Assembly (NCBI GenBank): GCA_963677445.2
Contig: CAXXGF010000048.1
Location: 62,001 to 126,000 of the forward strand
Direction of reading: 5' to 3'
DNA: 64,000 nt
Source of the DNA: G963677445 sp963677445
GTDB taxonomy: Bacteria; Bacteroidota; Ignavibacteria; Ignavibacteriales; Melioribacteraceae
Shown here: piece after piece, positions 1-8,078 of the stretch
Numbering within the stretch: the first letter of the stretch is position 1
Layout: the number at the start of each line of letters is the position of its first letter
The notes under the pieces: model-generated
Database searches by the model: none
What the model saw: the letters and a program-made list of their open reading frames with translations, nothing else
Told to the model about the DNA's origin: nothing
Position numbers and translations under genes: made by a program

Positions 1-89
1 GGCAGGAACTTAACCATCTTAAGAGGCCAGTGAAGAGAAGCTTTTCCCGACGGCGGCCAGAAAAAGCTCAGGACCAATACTTTTTTCAA
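1..89 (-). CDS. Glycosyltransferase, N-terminal fragment (cut by window edge)
   Basis: A TTG codon at 87-89 opens a frame that runs off the left edge, reading MKKVLVLSFFWPPSG, then KASLHWPLKMVKFLP. This is the usual start of family 4-type glycosyltransferases: a first beta strand, a PPSGG-like loop, then a helix ending in KYLPE or KFLP before a GWEP motif, which would lie outside the window. Only about 29 residues are visible. The start lies one base after the stop of the amylase gene, so the two are probably cotranscribed and translationally coupled. The assignment rests on this N-terminal pattern alone; donor and acceptor cannot be told. Confidence 0.68.
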   Translation of the reverse strand, partial: MKKVLVLSFFWPPSGKASLHWPLKMVKFL

Positions 90-90
90 T

Positions 91-1956
91 CTATTTTTCC
101 CTCACCAGAATTCTTCCCCAATATGGTTTCACTTCAATTTGACCGGGCTGAATTTCCTTCCCGGTGGCAGCGTCAATATAAGATTTCCCATCTGTGAGTT
201 TTGCATCCGGCTTCTTATCTTTCCCGGTATTGTTAATTATTACAAGTATGTACTGACCTTCATATTCCCTTGAGAAGGCGTATAGCCCTTCATTTTCCGC
301 GAGAACAGTATTGAAATTTCCTTTCTGAAGCGCTTTGTATTTATTTCTTATACCAATATATTTTTTGATATGGTCATACAGGTTCTCATTAAAATATACC
401 CTGTACTGTTCCTTTCGCGGAGACTGGTCAGGATTAACCGTTTCCGGCTCATAATTCATATCAGACCATACCATCGGTTTCCGGCAGCAGGGATCATTAG
501 CGCCCCACATTCCCGCTTCGTCGCCATAATAGATCATCGGGGCCCCGAGGTATGACATCTGGAATATGACCATCAATTTATAAATATTGATTTCATGTTC
601 ATCGGGCCTTCTGGTTTCATAATTTTTATTTGCCGCTCTTGTTTTTTCATAATATGAACCCCAGTTACGCATTGGTCCGATATTTTTATTTACAATATGT
701 GAGAGGATTCTCTGGGTATCATGACTTCCAAGCAGGTTCTGCATCACATAAGCGACGCATGAAGGATAAGCCTCGCGCAGCTCCTTAAGCTGCCTGTCAA
801 ATTCTATGGTATTTATTTTGTTAGAATCAGATATAAAATATTCTTCGCAGGAAAAGGCGAAGTTATAGTTCATTACCGCGTCAAACTCATCTCCTTCAAG
901 AAAAGGAATATTATAGTCGATCGGCTCAATAATCTCGGCTGTAATATATGATTCGGGATTGACCGATTTGACCTTTTGCCTCCAGTCTTTCCAGAAACCA
1001 TGTCCAATCATAAAAGCTACATCCAGACGCCAGCCATCTATTCCATCCGAAGGATCACCGTCGCCGTCAGGGTCCATCCATCTTTCCGTAATATCAAAAA
1101 TATACTTTTTCGGAGGTCCCGCTATTCCGGTTGAATCCTGGTAAAGTTCCGGCAGTTCCTTTACTCCGAACCATCCGGAATATTCAAACCTGGTCCCCTT
1201 TTTTTCATCATCCCATGATAATATTTTGAACCAGTCTTTATATTTTGATTTCTGCTGTTTTTCCTGAACATCTATAAAAGCGGGGGAATTTAATCCCATG
1301 TGGTTAAATACACCGTCAATTATTACCCTGATGTTGCGTTTATGAGCTTCCTGCAGCAGTTTGAGAAATAATTTATCGGCAGAGGTCCATACCCATTTTT
1401 CCGAATCGGAAAATTCCTCGCTATTAATCAGCTTTTTATCTCCTTCCGGATCAGGTCCGAAAAAAGGGTCTATATGATGATAGGTAGCGCCGTCATATTT
1501 ATGCATTGAGGGAGCCTCAAAAACCGGGTTTAGATAAATCGCGCCTATTCCCATTTCTTTTATATAATCCAGTTTATCAATTATACCCTGCAGGTCACCC
1601 CCATATCTTCTTCGCTGAATATTAAAGAATACATCCTCCCCGTTTTTTTTCTCCCATTCCTGCAGTTTATACCAGTCGGAATTCCAGGGGTGAACTTCCC
1701 AGGGAGAGTTGAAATCATGAGGCCAGCTCCCTTTAATTGATAACAGATCAGGATCATTGCTCTTATCTGAATTTCTGAATCTTTCGGGGAAAATCTGGTA
1801 CCAGACAACCTCTTTCGCCCATTCCGGAACAAAATTTTCCGCGTTTTTAACTTTTTTCATATCGCCGCCGCTCCCCTTTTCTTCTCCGGCGGTCAAACTA
1901 ATGCCGGTGAAAAGAATGATAAATATAATAGATAAAGATGAAATTGAGGATTTCAT
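91..1956 (-). CDS. Secreted GH13 alpha-amylase family glycosidase
   Basis: 621 residues with a signal peptide (about residues 1-23). The glycoside hydrolase family 13 barrel is clear: region I DGVFNH (about 214-219), region II GWRLDVAF with the nucleophile Asp312, the acid/base Glu341 in ITAEIIE, and region IV GSHDTQR with Asp413. The sequence around WYQIFPERF near residue 53 and the overall layout resemble cyclomaltodextrinase, neopullulanase and maltogenic amylase-like enzymes that act on alpha-1,4-glucans or maltodextrins outside the cytoplasm. The stop of the upstream U32 gene is one base before this ATG, and the glycosyltransferase start follows its stop by one base, so the three form an operon. 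Exact substrate is not determined. Confidence 0.93.
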   Translation of the reverse strand: MKSSISSLSIIFIILFTGISLTAGEEKGSGGDMKKVKNAENFVPEWAKEVVWYQIFPERFRNSDKSNDPDLLSIKGSWPHDFNSPWEVHPWNSDWYKLQEWEKKNGEDVFFNIQRRRYGGDLQGIIDKLDYIKEMGIGAIYLNPVFEAPSMHKYDGATYHHIDPFFGPDPEGDKKLINSEEFSDSEKWVWTSADKLFLKLLQEAHKRNIRVIIDGVFNHMGLNSPAFIDVQEKQQKSKYKDWFKILSWDDEKKGTRFEYSGWFGVKELPELYQDSTGIAGPPKKYIFDITERWMDPDGDGDPSDGIDGWRLDVAFMIGHGFWKDWRQKVKSVNPESYITAEIIEPIDYNIPFLEGDEFDAVMNYNFAFSCEEYFISDSNKINTIEFDRQLKELREAYPSCVAYVMQNLLGSHDTQRILSHIVNKNIGPMRNWGSYYEKTRAANKNYETRRPDEHEINIYKLMVIFQMSYLGAPMIYYGDEAGMWGANDPCCRKPMVWSDMNYEPETVNPDQSPRKEQYRVYFNENLYDHIKKYIGIRNKYKALQKGNFNTVLAENEGLYAFSREYEGQYILVIINNTGKDKKPDAKLTDGKSYIDAATGKEIQPGQIEVKPYWGRILVREK

Positions 1957-1957
1957 A

Positions 1958-3187
1958 TTATTTACCCGCGTATTTTGTTTTTACAATTTTATATACTTTG
2001 TCATTTAATCTCAGTTTTTCGGGACACTTAAAAGTTACCTCTTCCTTTTTCAGCCCTTTTTCGGCAGGTTTATCATCCACAAATAAGGAATCCGGCTCAA
2101 GTTTTACCACCCCGGTTGCATTCCCGATTATATATATCGGATCGCCCGGGGTTAAATCTCCCGCTTCGAGCAAAATATGCGCCACCTCTGCCTTTGGATA
2201 ATAATGCAGCACTATGCCAAGATATTCTTTTCGTGTTTCCGACCGGCTTCCATATTGTTCGGCAAACTCCTTGCTCCCCGGTCTTCCAAAATAAAATCCG
2301 TCCGAAAATCCACGGTTGTAAACTTTTCCAAGCTCAGTGAAAAGCTCTTCTTTTACCTCTTCTGAAAGTTTGCCCTCAAACCATAAATCAATAGCTTTCC
2401 GGTAAACAGAAACAGTTTGTAAAATATATTCCGGACTCCTTTTTCTCCCTTCAATCTTAAATGACCTGATGCCCGCTTCTATAAGCTGATCGATAAATTT
2501 AATAGCGTTCAGATCTTTCGGGGACATGATATAATCTTCCCCGAGGTAAAATTCCGATTCACCGCTGTCATCATAAATTTTATATTCCCGGCGGCAGGGC
2601 TGCAGGCATTCCCCCCTGTTGGCGCTCTTCCCGAAAACCTCGTGGCTGAGGAAACATCTGCCGCTGACAGCGACACACATGGCGCCATGCACAAATGTCT
2701 CCACTTCAATATCAACATTCTTAATAATATTTTTTATTTTGTTAAGAGCGCATTCTCTCGCCAGCACTATCCTTGAAGCTCCCAGGTTTTTATAATATTC
2801 CGCCGCGGCGCTATTCGCGATAGAAGCCTGTGTGCTTATACAGAATGGAATATCCTTCTCAACACATTTTTGAATTACAGCCTGATCCCAGCAGATGATC
2901 ATCGTTATTCCCGCCGATTTGGCGGCATTAGTTATTCTTTCGAGTTCATCCAGCTCATCATCATATATTATCGTATTCAGGGTAAGATGGGTGTCGACTC
3001 CATTCTCCCGGCAAAACCGGACAATTTCAGGAAGATCGTCTGTGGTAAAATTTTTAGCCTTCGCTCTCATATTCAGACTTTCCACCCCGAAATATACAGC
3101 GTCGGCTCCCGCTTTTACCGCTGTTTTAAGCATCGGCCAGTTTCCCACCGGCGCCAGCAGCTCAGGCTTTTTTCTCTTTATTTTCAT
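1958..3187 (-). CDS. U32 peptidase family protein (TrhP-like tRNA hydroxylation or related RNA modification)
   Basis: 409 residues. The start (PELLAPVGNWPMLKTAVKAG, then ADAVYFG) and the cysteine-rich block from HGAMC to CLQPCRREY (near residues 167-205), with four spaced Cys, are diagnostic for the U32 family. Despite the 'peptidase' name, characterised members such as TrhP and RlhA hydroxylate tRNA or 23S rRNA bases, and the four Cys are expected to hold an iron-sulfur cluster. A C-terminal beta-barrel domain ends the protein (PEKLRLNDKVYKI). It is the first gene of a short minus-strand operon with the amylase. TrhP (U34 of tRNA) is the best guess by length, but the paralogue cannot be settled by eye. 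Confidence 0.88.
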   Translation of the reverse strand: MKIKRKKPELLAPVGNWPMLKTAVKAGADAVYFGVESLNMRAKAKNFTTDDLPEIVRFCRENGVDTHLTLNTIIYDDELDELERITNAAKSAGITMIICWDQAVIQKCVEKDIPFCISTQASIANSAAAEYYKNLGASRIVLARECALNKIKNIIKNVDIEVETFVHGAMCVAVSGRCFLSHEVFGKSANRGECLQPCRREYKIYDDSGESEFYLGEDYIMSPKDLNAIKFIDQLIEAGIRSFKIEGRKRSPEYILQTVSVYRKAIDLWFEGKLSEEVKEELFTELGKVYNRGFSDGFYFGRPGSKEFAEQYGSRSETRKEYLGIVLHYYPKAEVAHILLEAGDLTPGDPIYIIGNATGVVKLEPDSLFVDDKPAEKGLKKEEVTFKCPEKLRLNDKVYKIVKTKYAGK

Positions 3188-3685
3188 CTATTACAATTTT
3201 ATTAAAAAATTATCAAAATCCAGGTTCTAATCATAAATATAATATCCATTAATATGCAAACATGATTAGTAATCAAAAAAGTCAAATCACCCTCAAACAA
3301 AAATTAAAGCGCCAATATTTCCAATAAAAACTCAAACGCGGAATCGACATTATTTTAACTTCCCAAGCTGGCAAAACCGGAACCACAAGGAATAATCATA
3401 ATTTTAATCATAAGGGACTCCGAATGGAGTCGAATATTATCATCCCCGGATGCAATCCGGTGGTATTATGATTCATTCACCAGCCGCGACGCTGAAGGCG
3501 TCGAATATCAACAACCCGGAGTAAATGATATCTGAAGAACAATATTTTATCTTTAAATAAGAGATATATTCGATCCTTTCAGGGTCCTTTTGCATGCTTT
3601 TCTCTTTACCCCGGGGAACTATCTTCTTTCGATGTCAGAAGCCCCCTATTAAAAATTAAACTTCTGAAAAGCAGGATAATTTTCT
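3188..3685. repeat. Intergenic palindromic repeat cluster
   Basis: About 500 bases without a gene. It holds short hairpins: GACTCC-gaat-GGAGTC at 3416-3431, CCGGAT-gca-ATCCGG at 3446-3460, and GACGC-tgaag-GCGTC at 3488-3502, the first and last each followed by GAATAT. An opposite-orientation relative lies near 3571-3584 (ATCCTTTCAGGGT) and CCCCGGGG near 3610-3617. The same pattern (a stem with a 3-5 base loop, then GAATA or GAAATA, then a GC-rich palindrome) recurs near 10891, 54330 and 62408-62605. These look like dispersed non-coding repeats of the genome rather than gene remnants. The promoter of the U32 gene must lie just upstream of 3187. Confidence 0.6.
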
Positions 3686-4566
3686 CTATATCAACTTCTT
3701 TATATCCTCCGTAATAACATTCAGAGTATCTATAAGAGAATCTGCAACAAAATTTATAAAACCGGAAGGTCCCTCAATATCCGCGTTTCTCAGTGAGTAA
3801 ATATAATCTTCTCTTTTTTCGTTTTCGATAACAGCCGGAGAAATTCCTTTTTTTATCAGTATCAGATTCATCAGCAGTCTTGCTCCCCGTCCGTTTCCAT
3901 CATCAAAAGGATGAATCCTCACAAAATTATAATGAGCGATCGCCGCTACAATTACAGGATGCTGAGTTTCGATATTATCATTTATCCAGTTAACAAGAAA
4001 TTCCATTTGGGGACGTACCTGTTCAGGCTCAACATATTTATGAATACTCCCGTCTTTCTGGATAACGTGATTGGCAAATTGTTTATATTCTCCCGCGCGG
4101 GCCGGTTTATTTTTTTATTACCAAACTGATCGACTGCCGGAGTCGATTTTATTCCGGAAAGAAGAAAGGAGTTAAATTCTTTTATTATACTCTCACTTAT
4201 AAACCTCTCGCCCCTGATTACATCATATAAAAAATCAATTGCCTCAACGTGGTTTTGTGTCTCAATAAAATCTTTCAATGGTTTTCCTTTAACGGTCAAT
4301 TCTTCCCGGATAAAAAATAAAGTTTCGTCAAACGTAAGAGTATTACCCTCGATGGCATTTGAATTATAAGTCCATGAAATTTTTAATTTTTCCTGAATTA
4401 TGTCCCACAAATCTCCTTGATCGGATTTGTTTTTTCTAATAAAATCAGCAAGCTTATCGATTTCATTCAGCTTTTTTGCCAGATTCGAATCAGGACAAAA
4501 TTCATAGTTTCTGTTTTGAAAACTGGTTGCATTTTTTTCCGGGATATCACTCATTTTTTCAACCAA
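3686..4566 (-). pseudogene. Fic-domain protein (AMPylase family), broken by one frameshift
   Basis: Two reading frames together make one Fic protein. The first part (from 4566) has the Fic_N helix bundle with the autoinhibitory-like SNAIEGN motif. The second part carries the catalytic HPFDDGNGRG loop whose His transfers AMP from ATP to a hydroxyl of a target protein. Between them the frame jumps: adding one A to the A7 run (4110-4116, T on the plus strand) gives an uninterrupted GNKKNKPARAGEYKQFANHV and then IQKDGSIHKYVEP, exactly the expected core of the family. So the gene is whole apart from a 1-base deletion. It may be a sequencing error, a true pseudogene, or slippage-tolerant. No toxin or antitoxin partner is seen beside it. 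Confidence 0.9.
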
Positions 4567-4610
4567 TTTTTTATATCATGTAAAGCAAATTCATAATTCA
4601 CCATTCACAA

Positions 4611-6248
4611 TCATTTCCTCCCCGGCATTTCCATTATCTGGTGCTCAAATTTGAAGATAGAAATTTCATTGAACATCCACTTAATCAGCTCGGGGCCATA
4701 TTTATTGGCAAAATAGGTGAAATTAATTTCCCGTTCCTGCAGGCTGCCAGCCGGGAATATAGACATCCTTAATTTGTTTACCTGGCGCAGTGCGGTTTCA
4801 TGCCTTCTTTCATCAGCTTTTATCGCTTTCTCTTTCAGCACCTGAAGCCCCTGGAGATTCCGATTCAGAGTTTTTTCCACTACGTCAGTAAGCGTTTTAT
4901 CGATTTTGCTCAATTCCACATCAATCTTATTAAAAACAGCTATAATCTCCTTTTCACTGTTTTTAAATAATTCAGCCGAATCTATATCAGAAACCTGGTC
5001 AATTACCCTTTTTGTAAGAAGTTTTTCCTCATTAAATATATCGCTGTAATCAAGATCAAGTTTTTCCATTACTCTTTTAACCGGAGTTTCGATAATTGTT
5101 GCTGACGCCCGGGGAAAAATAACCGGAGCATTCAGACTATAGGCCTCATATAAAGGCATCACCTGGGAAAAATAACTTATCTCACCCGGCCCCCCAATAT
5201 ACGCTCCGGTGGGGAAAAGATAATCCTGGCATATTGGTCTTAATAAAACATTGGGACTAAATAATTCAGGATTGTTTTCAGCAATTTCAATGATCTCTTC
5301 CAATGAAAACTTTTTTCTTTTACCCTTCAGCGAAAATCCCTCCTCATCAGGTTCAACCAGGTATCTGCCTCCCTGCTCCTGAAAAAACAGGTTTACCGGC
5401 TTAACCTTTACCTGCGCGTGATAAAGTTCTTCCACCTCGGCGCTTCTGTTAATAACCATATCTGTGTGTTTCCTGAACTCTTTTAATTCTTTCAGGAAAA
5501 GGGGTCTTAACAACTCTTTGGCTTCTTTCTGCTGAGGACTGAAAATTACAAGTCCGTAATCGTCAAATAATTCAGTGAGCAAACTTCTGAAGGATTCTTC
5601 AAAGGTAGCTCCTTTATAATAACAATATCTTAATAGTTTAAGCAATGCTTCCTTAAACTCGCTTTCCCTGAGATCTTTTCCCAGGGACTCAAATACTGTG
5701 GCTATATTTTCATTAAATTGGATATCGGCGACACTGCCCCTGTTTATTTCGGCTTCGAGGCCATCATCATAACCAATAGTTTTAATTTCACCAGCCTGGT
5801 CAAGAATATTAAAACTCTTCACCTCCTCAAAATCATGATCATTACCCTCCAGCCAGAAAACCGGAACAAATGTATAATCATCAAAATTATCGCGCAGATA
5901 ACTGCATAACTTGATAGCGGTAATTATTTTATAAAATGTATATAGGGGGCCCCCCATCAAACCGAGCTGCTGACCTGTCACCACAGCTATTGTATTTTTT
6001 TCACGCAAAGCTTCAATATTTCTGCTCGTAAGGGATGATATTTTAACTTTACTGTATTGTTGTTCCAAGACCCTGAAAAGCCCTTCCCGGTTCCTTTTTG
6101 TATCAGATGAAACCGCTTCAAATAGTCTGCCGTAACTCTCAATATCTCTGAAATTCCAGGGATAAAATCCCTCAACATTTTCAAATTCATAAAGATAATC
6201 GAGAAAAAGATTATGGTGACCGGGTATATCTGAAAAGCTGATAAACAT
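4611..6248 (-). CDS. bshC: BshC, putative cysteine ligase of bacillithiol synthesis
   Basis: 545 residues, the usual length. The stretch VTGQQLGLMGGPLYTFYK (about residues 91-108) and the VFWLEGNDHDFEEV motif shortly after are the hallmarks of BshC, a Rossmann-like protein with a long coiled-coil region (here about 420-500). BshC adds cysteine to GlcN-malate in the last step of bacillithiol synthesis, giving the cytoplasmic low-molecular-weight thiol used by Firmicutes, Bacteroidota and relatives instead of glutathione. bshA and bshB are not in this window. It is followed after 29 bases by nothing coupled; the PerM gene lies upstream on the same strand. Confidence 0.95.
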   Translation of the reverse strand: MFISFSDIPGHHNLFLDYLYEFENVEGFYPWNFRDIESYGRLFEAVSSDTKRNREGLFRVLEQQYSKVKISSLTSRNIEALREKNTIAVVTGQQLGLMGGPLYTFYKIITAIKLCSYLRDNFDDYTFVPVFWLEGNDHDFEEVKSFNILDQAGEIKTIGYDDGLEAEINRGSVADIQFNENIATVFESLGKDLRESEFKEALLKLLRYCYYKGATFEESFRSLLTELFDDYGLVIFSPQQKEAKELLRPLFLKELKEFRKHTDMVINRSAEVEELYHAQVKVKPVNLFFQEQGGRYLVEPDEEGFSLKGKRKKFSLEEIIEIAENNPELFSPNVLLRPICQDYLFPTGAYIGGPGEISYFSQVMPLYEAYSLNAPVIFPRASATIIETPVKRVMEKLDLDYSDIFNEEKLLTKRVIDQVSDIDSAELFKNSEKEIIAVFNKIDVELSKIDKTLTDVVEKTLNRNLQGLQVLKEKAIKADERRHETALRQVNKLRMSIFPAGSLQEREINFTYFANKYGPELIKWMFNEISIFKFEHQIMEMPGRK

Positions 6249-6277
6249 TATTTAATCCATCTGTTTTTTTTCAAAAA

Positions 6278-7432
6278 TTAGTTTAAACATTTATTGTTTA
6301 ATTTGGGATTTTTCTTCGGAAGCCAGTGCAGAACATATTTTTTATAATAGGAATAAATGAGAAAAGTTACCGGGAGAGCAATAAGCAGCCCCAGCATCCC
6401 GAGAAGTTTTCCCCAAATTGAAAGCGAAAGCAGCATAACCACCGGACTCAATCCGAGAGCCTCCCCCATTATTTTGGGTGTCAGAATACTATCCTGGATA
6501 ACCTGAACCGCGATAAAGACTATCGCGATAAGACCGAGCATAATCCAGAAGCTGTCCCCCGTTTCGAGCGAATGAAGCAGGGCAAGAAATAACGCGGGAA
6601 TCAGACCGATATTCTGCATGTATGGTATCATATTAAGCAGACCGATAAAAAGCCCGAGCACAATACCGAGCGGCAGACCGATTATAACAAATCCTATCGC
6701 GAATAATACTCCCACAGAAAGAGCGATCAGGGATTGCGCCCTGAAATATCTGCTCATGGCAGAGGTGAAATCTTCAATCACTTCAAGTGTTTTTTCTTTA
6801 TAGGAAGGAGGAATCAGGTCCCGGCTTCCTTCCATAAATTTTTCATAATCGAGCAGAATAAAAATCAAATAAAGGAGAATTACGGCAAGACCGAAAAAAC
6901 CTATCAGAAAACTGATCGCGCCTGAAAATACCCCCCATAATCCGGGGAAAATCTTTTGCACAGCTTCATTTAATATGCTGCCAATCTTTTCAGGAGTAAA
7001 AAATTCAATAAGCTGATCGCTTTGAATGAGCTCCTTAATATATTGCCATACCTCGGGTGGAAGGATTTCTCTCGATTTCTGGTCAAGGTTGGCGTCAGCC
7101 ACGAGCTGCCTGAGCAGATGCCCCATATGAACGATCTCATCAACAATAGCGGGAATTAAAAAAATCATCAGTACTGTTATTATCAGCGTTATCGTAAGCA
7201 GGGCCAGTGTAACCGAAAGAAAACGGTTTCTCACCCTCAGCTTCTGCTGAAATAAAAGCACAAGGGGATTGATCATGTAGGCAAGGATTACCGCCGCTAC
7301 AAACGGAATAAGAACATCACTCAGATAATCAACCGCGGTGATCAGTCCCCAAAGGATAGCCAGGGCTATGGCAATCCTTATTACCCGGTCAAAAGTAAAT
7401 TCCTTATCGCCTGTTAAGAATTTCATGCTCAT
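6278..7432 (-). CDS. AI-2E family transporter (PerM/YdiK-type membrane protein)
   Basis: 384 residues with about eight hydrophobic helices: two near residues 17-55, one near 75-95, then a soluble stretch (about 100-150), and five more from about 155 to 365. This layout, and the conserved GLPLGIVLGLFIGLLNMIPY segment followed by the LTPKIMGEALGLSPVVMLLSL loop, define the AI-2E/PerM exporter family of the inner membrane. Characterised members include quorum-signal and Na+/H+ exporters, so the substrate here is unknown. Its 5' end overlaps the 3' end of the Nudix gene by 29 bases, which indicates cotranscription. Confidence 0.92.
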   Translation of the reverse strand: MSMKFLTGDKEFTFDRVIRIAIALAILWGLITAVDYLSDVLIPFVAAVILAYMINPLVLLFQQKLRVRNRFLSVTLALLTITLIITVLMIFLIPAIVDEIVHMGHLLRQLVADANLDQKSREILPPEVWQYIKELIQSDQLIEFFTPEKIGSILNEAVQKIFPGLWGVFSGAISFLIGFFGLAVILLYLIFILLDYEKFMEGSRDLIPPSYKEKTLEVIEDFTSAMSRYFRAQSLIALSVGVLFAIGFVIIGLPLGIVLGLFIGLLNMIPYMQNIGLIPALFLALLHSLETGDSFWIMLGLIAIVFIAVQVIQDSILTPKIMGEALGLSPVVMLLSLSIWGKLLGMLGLLIALPVTFLIYSYYKKYVLHWLPKKNPKLNNKCLN

Positions 7433-7886
7433 AAAATTTCACCTCATAGCCGGCAAATTCTCCATCCTCATAGTTAAACTTGGCGCTGAAAAACTTGTTA
7501 TTAAACAACCATCTCATAAAGATCTTATCGCCGGGCCATAAATTAAGATTATAAATCAATTCATTCGGCACCCACTCAAGTTCTCCTTCATCGGTTTCTT
7601 TCAATTCACCTTCATAATCTGACGCGGTATAAAGAAATACATACCAGTCATCAACACCGTCAAAAAGAGGAAATGTTATTATTCCTCTTAATACCGGGTC
7701 TTTGACAATCAGGCCCGATTCCTCTTCAACTTCCCGCCTCACACATTCTTCAGGTGTTTCACCCGGATTAAATTTTCCACCAAGCCCGTTCCATTTCCCC
7801 TTATGATAATCATCCGCTTTTTTATTGCGGTGAATCATTAAAGTTTTTTCATCATCCCTGATATAACATAATGTTGCCAGTTTCAT
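7404..7886 (-). CDS. Nudix hydrolase (MutT/8-oxo-dGTPase-like)
   Basis: I choose the ATG at 7886 (MKLATLCYIRDDEK), preceded by AAGG five bases upstream; a longer reading frame back to 8009 adds 41 low-quality residues with no counterpart in the family. The protein is then 160 residues. The Nudix box runs from GGKFNPGETPEECVRREVEE to ESGL, giving the G-x5-E-x7-REVEEESG pattern whose glutamates bind Mg2+ for hydrolysis of a nucleoside diphosphate linked to X. The WNGLGGK start resembles 8-oxo-dGTP diphosphatases. Its end overlaps the PerM gene by 29 bases. Confidence 0.9.
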   Translation of the reverse strand: MKLATLCYIRDDEKTLMIHRNKKADDYHKGKWNGLGGKFNPGETPEECVRREVEEESGLIVKDPVLRGIITFPLFDGVDDWYVFLYTASDYEGELKETDEGELEWVPNELIYNLNLWPGDKIFMRWLFNNKFFSAKFNYEDGEFAGYEVKFYEHEILNRR

Positions 7887-8078
7887 TTTGAACCTTATGA
7901 CTGAAAAAAAAATATTATAGATGTTATTAAAATAATTTTCCTGAAAACTATTTCCAAAAATCAGGAGAAAAATTACTAATTTAAGAGTTTGATTAATCTC
8001 CTTTTCCATCTTTTTGGCTTGATTGAGTCGAAGGAGAACAAATTCGGAAAATAAGATATAAAGAAAAATTTAAATATT

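Noticed and set aside
7887..8009. N-terminal extension of the Nudix protein
   Set aside because: The 41 extra residues have no family support, and a good ribosome site precedes the inner ATG at 7886.
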